Positions 44,863-52,468 of a stretch of 64,000 nucleotides of DNA are shown piece after piece. The position numbers were made by a program, and so were the translations under genes. Below the pieces are notes generated by a model, which saw only the letters and a list, made by a program, of their open reading frames with translations, made no database searches and had not been told where the DNA came from. Source of the DNA: an uncultured Cellvibrio sp. (GTDB taxonomy: Bacteria; Pseudomonadota; Gammaproteobacteria; Pseudomonadales; Cellvibrionaceae); contig CAMLKG010000022.1 in NCBI GenBank assembly GCA_946480695.1, positions 1 to 64,000 on the forward strand, given 5' to 3'. Within the stretch, counting starts at the first letter, position 1. Each line of letters opens with the position of its first letter.

Positions 44863-45540
44863 ATGACTTCTTCAAATTGCCGGCAATTTAAAGACTCGCT
44901 GTATGAGCAATTGGCTCGTATCGGAAAAGCATTGGCGAGCCCGATCCGCCTTGAACTGCTGGATGTGTTAAGCCAGGGGCCGCGAACCGTTGAGTCAATC
45001 GCGAAAGAAATTAACCAGAGCATTGCGAATACATCACAGCATTTGCAGGTATTGCGCGCGGCGCGCGTGATTGATTCGGAGCGCAATGGGGTGAACATCA
45101 TTTACCGCGTTGCCGATCAGGAAGTGCTTGGTCTTTGCGGCGTCCTCCGGCGAGTGGGGGAAACCCGGTTGCTGGAAGTTCGCGCCGTGACCGACGCCTT
45201 CTTGCGTGATCGCGGAATGCTGGAAAAAACCGACAAAAACACATTGCTGGAGCGCGTAAAGCGCGGCGAAGTGACGGTATTGGACGTGCGTCCGACCGAA
45301 GAATTTATGGCGGGCCATATCCCAGGTGCTTTGTCGGTTCCACTGGAAGTGCTGGAGCAAAAAATTGCTGAATTGCCGCCAGGCCGGGAAATCGTCGCTT
45401 ACTGTCGTGGACCGCTGTGTGTCATGTCGATAGAAGCAGTGAATTTGCTGAACCAAAAAGGCTATCAGGCTACACGCTGGGAAGAAGGTGTCGCGGATTG
45501 GGTTGCCAGAGGTTTTGCTATACAAACGGGTGCTGTTTAA
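44863..45540 (+). CDS. ArsR-type regulator fused to a rhodanese domain
   Basis: Residues about 10-95 are an ArsR winged helix (LARIGKALASPIRLELLDVL; IAKEINQSIANTSQHLQVLR). Residues about 115-220 are a rhodanese domain with DVRPTEEFMAGHIPGALSVP and the catalytic Cys loop AYCRGPLCV. Such fusions sense reactive or transferred sulfur by persulfidation of the rhodanese Cys, an idea based on the domains. I use the ATG at 44863, since the TTG at 44812 would put the operator and -10 inside the gene. The three related operators suggest it controls both flanking units. Confidence 0.9.
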   Translation: MTSSNCRQFKDSLYEQLARIGKALASPIRLELLDVLSQGPRTVESIAKEINQSIANTSQHLQVLRAARVIDSERNGVNIIYRVADQEVLGLCGVLRRVGETRLLEVRAVTDAFLRDRGMLEKTDKNTLLERVKRGEVTVLDVRPTEEFMAGHIPGALSVPLEVLEQKIAELPPGREIVAYCRGPLCVMSIEAVNLLNQKGYQATRWEEGVADWVARGFAIQTGAV

Positions 45541-45634
45541 AAGGAAGCTTGGTAAGCGCATGCGCTAATTGATGGCAAAGTTCCTTTTGATCGGTGCCCG
45601 CAATAACCACCAGGAAAATCAAGAGGAAACTGAA

Positions 45635-45988
45635 GTGAGCAATATTCTATTTATATTGAATGATGGACCATACGGCACCGAGCGCAGCTACAACGGTTTA
45701 CGTCTGGCAGGCTCCATCGCCAAACGCGGTACTGATGAAGTACGTGTATTTTTGATGGGTGACGCGGCTGTTTGCGCGAAAGGCGGCCAAAAAGTTCCGC
45801 AAGGTTATTACAACGTTGAGTTGATGATGAACCCGGTTATCCGCCGCGAAGGCCAAATCGGTGTGTGCGGTACCTGTATGGACGCGCGCGGTATGACGTC
45901 AGAAGAATTGGCCGAAGGTACACATCGCAGCACCCTGGAAGAACTGACTGATTGGACACTCTGGGCCGATAAGGTAATCGTGTTTTAA
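45635..45988 (+). CDS. DsrE/TusD-like sulfur-relay protein
   Basis: The 117-residue protein has the DsrE fold start (MSNILFILNDGPYGTERSYN) and Cys residues in DAAVCAKGGQ and GVCGTCMDARG. DsrE-type proteins accept and pass persulfide sulfur. I use the GTG at 45635 because AGAGGA lies just upstream, rather than the earlier ATG at 45572. It lies 94 bp behind the rhodanese regulator and ahead of a terminator, which fits a regulator-carrier pair. Confidence 0.85.
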   Translation: MSNILFILNDGPYGTERSYNGLRLAGSIAKRGTDEVRVFLMGDAAVCAKGGQKVPQGYYNVELMMNPVIRREGQIGVCGTCMDARGMTSEELAEGTHRSTLEELTDWTLWADKVIVF

Positions 45989-46005
45989 TCCTCTGGGAAA
46001 GTGAT

Positions 46006-46026
46006 GCGCCGATAAGGCGTTTTTTA
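46006..46026 (+). terminator. Terminator after the DsrE gene
   Basis: GCGCC-GATAA-GGCGT followed by TTTTTT, 18 bases after the stop. Confidence 0.7.
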
Positions 46027-46036
46027 ATAATAAATA

Positions 46037-46070
46037 TTCAAGCAATCATTTAAATAATTGATTGCTTGAA
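46037..46070. promoter_or_regulatory. Candidate ArsR-type operator C (transporter operon)
   Basis: TTCAAGCAATCA and TGATTGCTTGAA are perfect 12-bp arms around a 10-bp AT spacer. It is the most symmetric of the three related sites and lies 120 bases before the ATPase gene. Confidence 0.65.
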
Positions 46071-46078
46071 ATAAACCA

Positions 46079-46177
46079 CTCTCTCGGACGCCGTACTTGG
46101 ACAAATACGCAGCCATTCGCTGCGGGCATGTTAAAGGAGAGCAGTCTGTAGGAGCAGCAAATCCCCAATGCGGGGGA
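46079..46177 (+). promoter_or_regulatory. Structured 5' leader of the transporter operon (possible riboswitch)
   Basis: CTCTC (46081-46085) can pair with GAGAG (46137-46141). Inside lies a perfect hairpin CGCAGC-CATTC-GCTGCG (46108-46124). A second hairpin TCCCC-AATGCG-GGGGA (46162-46177) abuts the AAAGGAG ribosome site. I do not recognise it as a known riboswitch class. The geometry would allow translational control. Confidence 0.5.
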
Positions 46178-46190
46178 AAGGAGTCTTCGT

Positions 46191-47009
46191 ATGAAGCCAC
46201 AATTTTCTAATGGCCCGTGCCCTGCGAGCCATCAAGCTCCCGTCCTCGAACTCAAGGCCGTTTCGCGTTATTGGGGTAAGCGGGCAGCGATTAACAATCT
46301 CAATCTCACAATTCGTCCCGGCGAAACCGTAGCCCTTATCGGGCCCAGCGGTGGTGGGAAATCAACATTGATCCGACTACTGGCCGGAGTGCTTAAGCCA
46401 ACGCATGGCCGTGTGCTCGCCGACGGAAAAGATTTGGCGAAAATGTCCGCGGCGGAATTACGTTTTCATCGCGCTTATTCACGCATCATTGAACAAACCC
46501 ATTTACTCGTACCGCAGCTATCTGTTCATCAAAATGTGGTGGCTGGGAAATTGCCCCTTTGGCCATGGCACAAAGTGATGGCCTCTGCACTGTGGCCGGT
46601 AGAAAAACAGCCGGTCCGTTCGTTATTGGAATCACTGTCGATTGGTGAGCACCAGTGGCGATCTGCGAGCGACTTGAGTGGTGGCCAAATGCAGCGCGTC
46701 GCCATTGCGCGCGCATTGATTTCAGACCCCACGACCTTGCTGGCTGATGAACCCACCGCATCACTCGATCCAGCCACGGCGCGCGCAGTCACTGAAATTA
46801 TTCTTAACCAGGCAAAAGAACGCGGTGTCACCCTTGTTTTTTGTACGCACTGGCTGGACTCCATCATGCACCGCTGTGACCGCATCATCGGTCTGCGCGA
46901 AGGGACCCTGGTGCTGGATGCCAAGCCCGCCGAAGTAACGCCGGATGCATTGGATTTGCTGTATCAGGGAAGCGAGGAGCGCAGCGAGGCAAACTATGAA
47001 CGGGTTTGA
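46191..47009 (+). CDS. ABC transporter ATP-binding protein, PhnC-like
   Basis: Walker A GPSGGGKST, signature LSGGQMQRVAIARAL and Walker B TTLLADEPTASLD are all present in a 272-residue protein. It follows the PhnC (phosphonate/phosphite-type) pattern and powers the fused permease next to it, whose start overlaps its end. The AAGGAG site upstream is strong. The cargo is not phosphonate by default: the whole cluster has sulfur-type partners and no C-P lyase genes. Confidence 0.9.
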   Translation: MKPQFSNGPCPASHQAPVLELKAVSRYWGKRAAINNLNLTIRPGETVALIGPSGGGKSTLIRLLAGVLKPTHGRVLADGKDLAKMSAAELRFHRAYSRIIEQTHLLVPQLSVHQNVVAGKLPLWPWHKVMASALWPVEKQPVRSLLESLSIGEHQWRSASDLSGGQMQRVAIARALISDPTTLLADEPTASLDPATARAVTEIILNQAKERGVTLVFCTHWLDSIMHRCDRIIGLREGTLVLDAKPAEVTPDALDLLYQGSEERSEANYERV

Positions 47010-49098
47010 TCGCAAACAGGAGCTGAAACGCTACCTGATTTGGTGCGCGGTTGCGCTCACATTTATTTTGGCGATGGAAGGCACGCGGATAAATCCGGGG
47101 GCATTGTTTGATCGCGATGGCGTGCGTAACGCCGGTGAGTTGCTCAGTGGTTTATTGCATCCGAATTTATCAGCAGATTTCCTCCAACGTATTTTTTTAC
47201 TTTCATTTGAAAGTTTATTTGTCGGGATTCTCGGGACCGTATTTGCAGTTGTCATTGGCATCAGCCTCGCCGTTTTTGCGATTCGCATACCGGAACTACC
47301 TGACCCACCGGGTCGCCAGGGAAAACGCCAGTCGGTGGTGGTCGCAACCGCTCGATCCCTCTCGCGCTTTACGCTGGGATTTTTTCGTTCAATCCCGGAA
47401 ATTGTCTGGGCATATCTCTTTGTGCAAATCCTGGGGCTTGGGCCCGGTGCTGCCGTACTCGCGATTGGCTTAACCGTGGGTGGCTCCATCGGCAAACTCT
47501 ACGCGGAATTGGCTGAAGCGGTTGATAGTCGCATCGTTGGCGGATTGCGTTCCGCGGGTGTCGGTCGCTGGGGCATATTAATGCACGGCATTTTGCCGCA
47601 GGTAAAACGCCAGTGGGTTGCCTACGCGCTATTCCGAATGGAATGCAACATCCGCACGGGCACGATCCTGGGTGTTGTCGGCGCGGGCGGCTTGGGCAGC
47701 GAAATTGCGCTGAGTATTCGCTATCTCGAATTCGATAAATTAGCGACCACACTGATCGCTGTTTTGGTATTTGTTATTGCATTGGAATGGGTGAGCGCTT
47801 TCCTGCGTCGCCACCCCGTGAAATGGGCGATGCTGTTTGCTGTTGCCGGTGCAATCGCGAGCGTTGCCTACCTCGATATTCCCTGGGCGGATTTGCTAAG
47901 TGGCAGTTGGAATAATTTGCCCAGTGCCAATGCATTTGATTTAAGTGATGAGTTTTTAGAAAAGACCGCATCCCTGGTATGGCAAACATTATTGATGGCC
48001 TGGATCGCTACCTTGCTTGCGGCGGTCTTTGCATTTTTCCTCGCGCCACTTTCCACCAAATCGCTGGTAACGAAAAGTTATCTTGAAAACACCTATGGCA
48101 AACGCGGGGTGTCATTGTGGATGTCACGGGCGCTGCAAGGTAGTTCGCAATTCTTTTTGCAAGTCACCCGTGCGATGCCCGAGCTGACACTTGCATTGGT
48201 ATTTGTGGTCTGGGTGGGCCCCGGTGCACTCGCAGGAATACTGGCCATCGCCGTCCATAACATCGGTGTGCTGGGGCGACTCTATACCGATGTGTATGAG
48301 GAAGTGGAACCCGGCCCCGCAAAAGCCATGCAGGCCAGTGGTGCAAGCGGGTTATCAACCTGGCTTTACGCTGTGCTTCCACAAGTGAATCCACGCGTTC
48401 TGGCATTCACTCTCTATCGCTTCGAAGTGAATGTAAGGGCAACCGCCACCGTGGGTTTTGTGGGCGCAGGCGGAATTGGTGATTCGCTCTATACCTCGAT
48501 CAGCCTATTTCACATTAGCGATCTGGTTGTGTTACTCGTGGTGATGGTTGCGGTGGTGACGGGCGTGGATTATGTCGGTGATCGTTTGCGTAAACGCATT
48601 CTGAATGGTCCTTCCTGCGTGCCAAACTTATTGCAGCGGTTATCGCTTTTGTTTTCAGGATCAGGCACAGCCATCGCACCTTTTCCTTGTCAGATTCCTA
48701 TCGTAGAGAAGCCGCAATTGTGTTGTCGTTGCGGTGCCGCACCGGCATTCACCGTCATTAAACCCACATCAATGTCGTCCGACGGCTTAACGATTGCCAT
48801 GGATAAAACCTTGCCCACGGGGTTGATGGTTCAACTGGTCGTAGCGTACCCCGATGGAACAGTATCATCGGTAGTCAGCGCGCGGACCTGCCCGAATGAA
48901 GTGCAAAACGCAGCCTCACATTGTGAAAAAAATTATCTTGGTTTTATCGAACCGACCCCCGAATTCTTATCCGCAATGATTGAAATCGCACAACGCGAAA
49001 ATATTCAATTTGTCGAGGATAACGAATGCAGTGTTTTCAAAAAAAATAATCAAGCGGATGCGTTAATGCCCAACCGGTTGCAGACCACCACTGCTTGA
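46996..49098 (+). CDS. Fused double PhnE-type ABC permease with Cys-rich C-terminal domain
   Basis: Two PhnE-like permease units lie head to tail in one 700-residue chain. Each has about five or six membrane helices and an EAA-like loop (GLRSAGVGRWGILMHGILPQ and AMQASGASGLSTWLYAVLPQ), and each is followed by a similar GAGG(L/I)G(S/D) segment. A cytosolic tail of about 130 residues follows, with eight Cys including CCRCG, and a glycine- and beta-rich stretch. That tail is not part of ordinary PhnE. I use the ATG at 46996 with GCGAGG upstream. It overlaps the ATPase gene by 14 bases. Confidence 0.85.
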   Translation: MNGFDRKQELKRYLIWCAVALTFILAMEGTRINPGALFDRDGVRNAGELLSGLLHPNLSADFLQRIFLLSFESLFVGILGTVFAVVIGISLAVFAIRIPELPDPPGRQGKRQSVVVATARSLSRFTLGFFRSIPEIVWAYLFVQILGLGPGAAVLAIGLTVGGSIGKLYAELAEAVDSRIVGGLRSAGVGRWGILMHGILPQVKRQWVAYALFRMECNIRTGTILGVVGAGGLGSEIALSIRYLEFDKLATTLIAVLVFVIALEWVSAFLRRHPVKWAMLFAVAGAIASVAYLDIPWADLLSGSWNNLPSANAFDLSDEFLEKTASLVWQTLLMAWIATLLAAVFAFFLAPLSTKSLVTKSYLENTYGKRGVSLWMSRALQGSSQFFLQVTRAMPELTLALVFVVWVGPGALAGILAIAVHNIGVLGRLYTDVYEEVEPGPAKAMQASGASGLSTWLYAVLPQVNPRVLAFTLYRFEVNVRATATVGFVGAGGIGDSLYTSISLFHISDLVVLLVVMVAVVTGVDYVGDRLRKRILNGPSCVPNLLQRLSLLFSGSGTAIAPFPCQIPIVEKPQLCCRCGAAPAFTVIKPTSMSSDGLTIAMDKTLPTGLMVQLVVAYPDGTVSSVVSARTCPNEVQNAASHCEKNYLGFIEPTPEFLSAMIEIAQRENIQFVEDNECSVFKKNNQADALMPNRLQTTTA

Positions 49099-49145
49099 AA
49101 GGATTAACTTCAACTCAAAAACCTGACCTTACAAAAGGAGATTTT

Positions 49146-50033
49146 ATGAAACCCTTCGTTTCATTGTGCAAACCCTGGCAGCGAATGATCGCTACATTAC
49201 TTGTCGGTGCCAGTTTATTTTCAGCATCTGCTGCCTACTCGGCGGACGATGTTATTCGCGTAACAGGTATTCCCGATGAAAACCCCACTGAGCTTGCCCG
49301 TAAAAACCAGCCGATGGTTGATTACCTGCAAAAACAACTGGGAAAGAAAGTCACTTATGTTCCGGTAACGGACTACGGTGCGGCGGTATCAGCGCTGTCT
49401 GCTGGGAAAATTGATTTTGCCTGGTTAGGTGGTTTTACGTTTGTACAAGCTCGCCACCTCGCGGGCGCTGAGCCACTGGCCATGCGCGACATCGATAGGA
49501 AATTCAAGAGTGTATTCATAGCAAGCACCACCTCAGGTATCGAAAAACCAGAGGATTTTAAAGGCAAATCATTCGCCTTCGGTTCCAAGAGTTCCACGTC
49601 TGGCCATTTGATGCCACGTCACTTTTTACTGTCGCAGTTAACCATTAACCCGGAAAAAGACTTTGCCGGTTTACCGGTGTACAGCGGCGCCCACGATGCG
49701 ACGGTAAAACTCGTTGAATCCGGAAAAGTCCAGGGTGGTGCACTCAACATTGAAGTGTGGGATCGCATGCTGGCTGAAGGAAAGGTTGATACCAAGAAAG
49801 TCAAACTGGTGTGGACGTCTCCCGAGTATGTGGATTATGTGTGGGCTGCCCGCAAAGGGTTAGCGCCTGAATTAGTGAGTAAATTCAAAGATGCATTTTT
49901 GAATCTTGATCCACAAGATCCACAACAAAAAGCGGTACTGGATTTACAAGGCGCAAACGTATTTGTTGCGGCCAGCCAAGCTGATTTCGATTCCATCGAA
50001 AAAGTGGCCCGCGATACCGGGTTATTGAAGTAA
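49146..50033 (+). CDS. Phosphonate/oxyanion ABC transporter periplasmic binding protein, PhnD-like
   Basis: The 295-residue protein has a signal peptide ending at YSA (about residue 33). The family pattern PTELARKNQPMVDYLQKQLG and the LSAGKIDFAWLGGFTFVQAR, FGSKSSTSGHLMP and YSGAHDATVKLVESG segments match the PhnD/PtxB branch. Members bind phosphonate, phosphite or related anions; some relatives have been proposed to bind selenate. The substrate here is open. AAGGAG lies just before the ATG at 49146. Confidence 0.88.
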   Translation: MKPFVSLCKPWQRMIATLLVGASLFSASAAYSADDVIRVTGIPDENPTELARKNQPMVDYLQKQLGKKVTYVPVTDYGAAVSALSAGKIDFAWLGGFTFVQARHLAGAEPLAMRDIDRKFKSVFIASTTSGIEKPEDFKGKSFAFGSKSSTSGHLMPRHFLLSQLTINPEKDFAGLPVYSGAHDATVKLVESGKVQGGALNIEVWDRMLAEGKVDTKKVKLVWTSPEYVDYVWAARKGLAPELVSKFKDAFLNLDPQDPQQKAVLDLQGANVFVAASQADFDSIEKVARDTGLLK

Positions 50034-50114
50034 ACGTAACAACGCTTAACTGCTCACCATCTGAGGCGATGTCTAATACACTCGCCTCGGAATTTATCGA
50101 CGGAGAGAGAATCC

Positions 50115-51035
50115 ATGAATAAGAGTCGCCGATTCCAAACAACCTATGATGTCAAAGTGCCCGATTTTCCCAAATCGGCAAAAGCAATTAATTTATGGAT
50201 TCCTTTTCCCCGAGCAACGAGCGACCAGGACATTCATGCAATTGATGTCCAAACCAATATCGATTACCGCATTGAATACGAAGCTACCTATGGTAATGCC
50301 GTGTTATGTGCAAACCTCGATACCGAAAAAGTCGATAATATTGATTTGGTCGTTACGACCACAGCAACTCGCCATGAATGCGCAACTGACTTTAATCGAT
50401 TTACCGAAATACCTCATTCCGGCTGGCAATTGCATCATCAGTCGCAATTGCAACCCAACAAACTGATTCAATTTACTGCTGATATTCTCGGCATTGCCCG
50501 TCATATTAAAGAGCAGCATTCCAGCGCGCTCGATATTGCCAAAGCGGCATATGACCATGTATTGGAGCATATGCAATACGATAAATCCGGAGATGGTTGG
50601 GGCAATGGCGACGCAGAATTTGCCTGCTCCATCGGCAAAGGTAATTGCACAGATTTCCACTCATTATTTCTTGCCATCCTTCGCGCCTGTGGCGTACCCG
50701 GTCAATTTGAAATCGGTATGGCATTTCCCACAGGCATGACCCAGGGTGACATTACTGCATTTAAATGTGGTTACCACTGCTGGACCAGTTTTTATGTTCA
50801 CGGCATAGGTTGGGTTCCGGCTGATTGTTCTGAAGCGGCACAAAAAACGCACCTTCGTGATTATTACTTCGGCTCTATCGATGAAAACCGATTCCTGTTG
50901 AGCTATGGCCGCGACCTGATATTGCCCGGAAGAACGGTTGATGATCCGCTCAATTTTTTCACAGACCCGGTAATTGAAACCGACTCTGGTCGAGCGGTGT
51001 ATTTCGAAAAGAAACTGAGTTTTACCGATATCTAA
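50115..51035 (+). CDS. Transglutaminase-like (papain-fold) cytosolic protein
   Basis: The catalytic triad is visible: Cys178 in GKGNCTDFHSLF, His221 in GYHCWTSFYV and Asp237 in PADCSEA. There is no signal peptide, so a cytosolic site is likely; the 306-residue length suits a bacterial transglutaminase/protease fold with an N-terminal beta domain. Such proteins hydrolyse or cross-link amide bonds. It lies between the transporter and the flavoprotein, so it may act on an imported sulfur or peptide compound. Confidence 0.85.
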   Translation: MNKSRRFQTTYDVKVPDFPKSAKAINLWIPFPRATSDQDIHAIDVQTNIDYRIEYEATYGNAVLCANLDTEKVDNIDLVVTTTATRHECATDFNRFTEIPHSGWQLHHQSQLQPNKLIQFTADILGIARHIKEQHSSALDIAKAAYDHVLEHMQYDKSGDGWGNGDAEFACSIGKGNCTDFHSLFLAILRACGVPGQFEIGMAFPTGMTQGDITAFKCGYHCWTSFYVHGIGWVPADCSEAAQKTHLRDYYFGSIDENRFLLSYGRDLILPGRTVDDPLNFFTDPVIETDSGRAVYFEKKLSFTDI

Positions 51036-51067
51036 TTGCCCATCCCTAACATTGAAAAGGTAAGAAA

Positions 51068-52222
51068 ATGGCTACTGGAAAAACGATCCTGATCCTCGGT
51101 GGTGGAATTGGCGGCATTGTGGCAGCAACCGAATTACGTAAAAAATTACCCAGGGAACATCGGGTGGTGGTGGTTGATCGAGTGACTGATCATATTTTTC
51201 CACCGTCGCTGTTATGGATCGCTTCTGGAGATAGGAACGCGAAACAAATATCAAAGCCGATTAATAGCCTCACCAAAAAGGGTATCGAGGTTATTCATGG
51301 AAATATTGAAAAAATTGATGCGGAGAAAAAAGCGGTCCTCGTCGATGGTAAGCAGTATGACAGCGACTATTTGATTATCGCCACGGGTGCAGAACTCGCT
51401 CCGGAAACTGTCCCCGGACTCACGGCAGCAGGCCATAACCTCTATACATTGGAAGGTGCCCAGGCGATCAGAAATGCCGGCCTGAAACTTTCCGGCGGAA
51501 AAGTAGTTGTACTGGTTTGCTCCATGCCCTTTAAATGCCCTGCTGCACCTTACGAAGCGGCAATGTTGCTCGAATCCGATTTTCGTAAACGCGGGTTATC
51601 GTCAAAAGTAAGTGTTGAAGTTTATTCACCGGAGCCTGGCCCTATGCCGGTGACTGGCCCCGAGGTCTCGCAACAAGTACGGCAAATGGTAGAAAGCAAG
51701 GGTGTTAAGTATTTTCCTCAACATGCAGTGAGGGAAATAGACCCGGAAGAACGCACCATTTATTTCAACAACGAAACGACAACCACTTTTGATCTGCTCG
51801 CTTACATCCCTCCACACAGAGCCCCCACCGTGATTCGGGAAGCCGGGTTGCTTGGCGAGAGCCCATGGATTGCGGTTGACCGCCATACCCTCGCCACTAA
51901 ATTCAACAATGTTTTTGCAATCGGCGATATCACCGCTATTCCTTTATCGAATGGAAAACCATTACCAAAAGCCGGTGTATTAGCACATGGGCAGGCAGAG
52001 GTTGTTGCGAATAACATTGCTGCCGACATTAGGGGCTCCGGGAAAAAAATAGTATTTGAAGGTTACGGCGAATGCTTCCTTGAAATTGGTGATGGTATGG
52101 CGGGAATGGGCAAAGGTAATTTCTACGCAGAGCCCAATCCGGACATTAAATTAAAACCACCGGGAAGGATGCTGCACTTCGGAAAAATTCTGTTTGAAAA
52201 ATATTGGCTGTTCAGGCTTTAG
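51068..52222 (+). CDS. FAD-dependent pyridine nucleotide-disulphide oxidoreductase, SQR/FCC-like
   Basis: The dinucleotide-binding GGGIGG (residues 11-16), the second ATG motif (IIATGAELAP) and the FAIGDITAIPL motif near residue 297 mark a flavoprotein of the sulfide:quinone oxidoreductase / flavocytochrome c class. Cys151 and Cys157 in CSMPFKCPAAPYE are placed like SQR active-site cysteines. The C-terminus ends GKILFEKYWLFRL, which may touch the membrane. In this cluster it would oxidise sulfide or persulfide. Quinone or cytochrome acceptor is not decided by the sequence. Confidence 0.85.
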   Translation: MATGKTILILGGGIGGIVAATELRKKLPREHRVVVVDRVTDHIFPPSLLWIASGDRNAKQISKPINSLTKKGIEVIHGNIEKIDAEKKAVLVDGKQYDSDYLIIATGAELAPETVPGLTAAGHNLYTLEGAQAIRNAGLKLSGGKVVVLVCSMPFKCPAAPYEAAMLLESDFRKRGLSSKVSVEVYSPEPGPMPVTGPEVSQQVRQMVESKGVKYFPQHAVREIDPEERTIYFNNETTTTFDLLAYIPPHRAPTVIREAGLLGESPWIAVDRHTLATKFNNVFAIGDITAIPLSNGKPLPKAGVLAHGQAEVVANNIAADIRGSGKKIVFEGYGECFLEIGDGMAGMGKGNFYAEPNPDIKLKPPGRMLHFGKILFEKYWLFRL

Positions 52223-52350
52223 TAACATCGTCATATTATTTGGGCAACCTAACCCAAGTACAATTACATAAAACAAATTGACGAAGTGGTCATTTATTGC
52301 CGCTCCACCTTTTCATGCGTTGTGTTTTAAGAGATAAAAAATAATCCGAC

Positions 52351-52413
52351 AACCCCTGATTGCACTGTGAGCGAATGCAACGGAAGTGAGCGAGAGTTAG
52401 CCCTGCAGGGGTT
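52351..52413. repeat. Palindrome-bounded element
   Basis: AACCCCTG (52351-52358) and CAGGGGTT (52406-52413) are perfect 8-bp arms. Inside are two direct copies of GTGAGCGA 19 bases apart (52367 and 52386). It has no coding sense. It may be an extragenic repetitive element or a small structured RNA. The rest of 52223-52350 shows nothing. Confidence 0.45.
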
Positions 52414-52419
52414 CTCCCG

Positions 52420-52453
52420 GAAACAGCCGATCTGATGTTGGATCGGCTGTTTC
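52420..52453. terminator. Bidirectional terminator
   Basis: GAAACAGCCGATC and GATCGGCTGTTTC are perfect 13-bp arms around TGATGTTG, flanked by A- and T-rich bases. It serves both the flavoprotein gene and the convergent cytochrome gene. Confidence 0.75.
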
Positions 52454-52468
52454 AATTTGTTTATGTAC

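Noticed and set aside
46191..50033. Phosphonate import and C-P lyase system
   Set aside because: The transporter is PhnCED-like, but no phn catabolic gene is present and the neighbours are sulfur-type, so I do not assign phosphonate.
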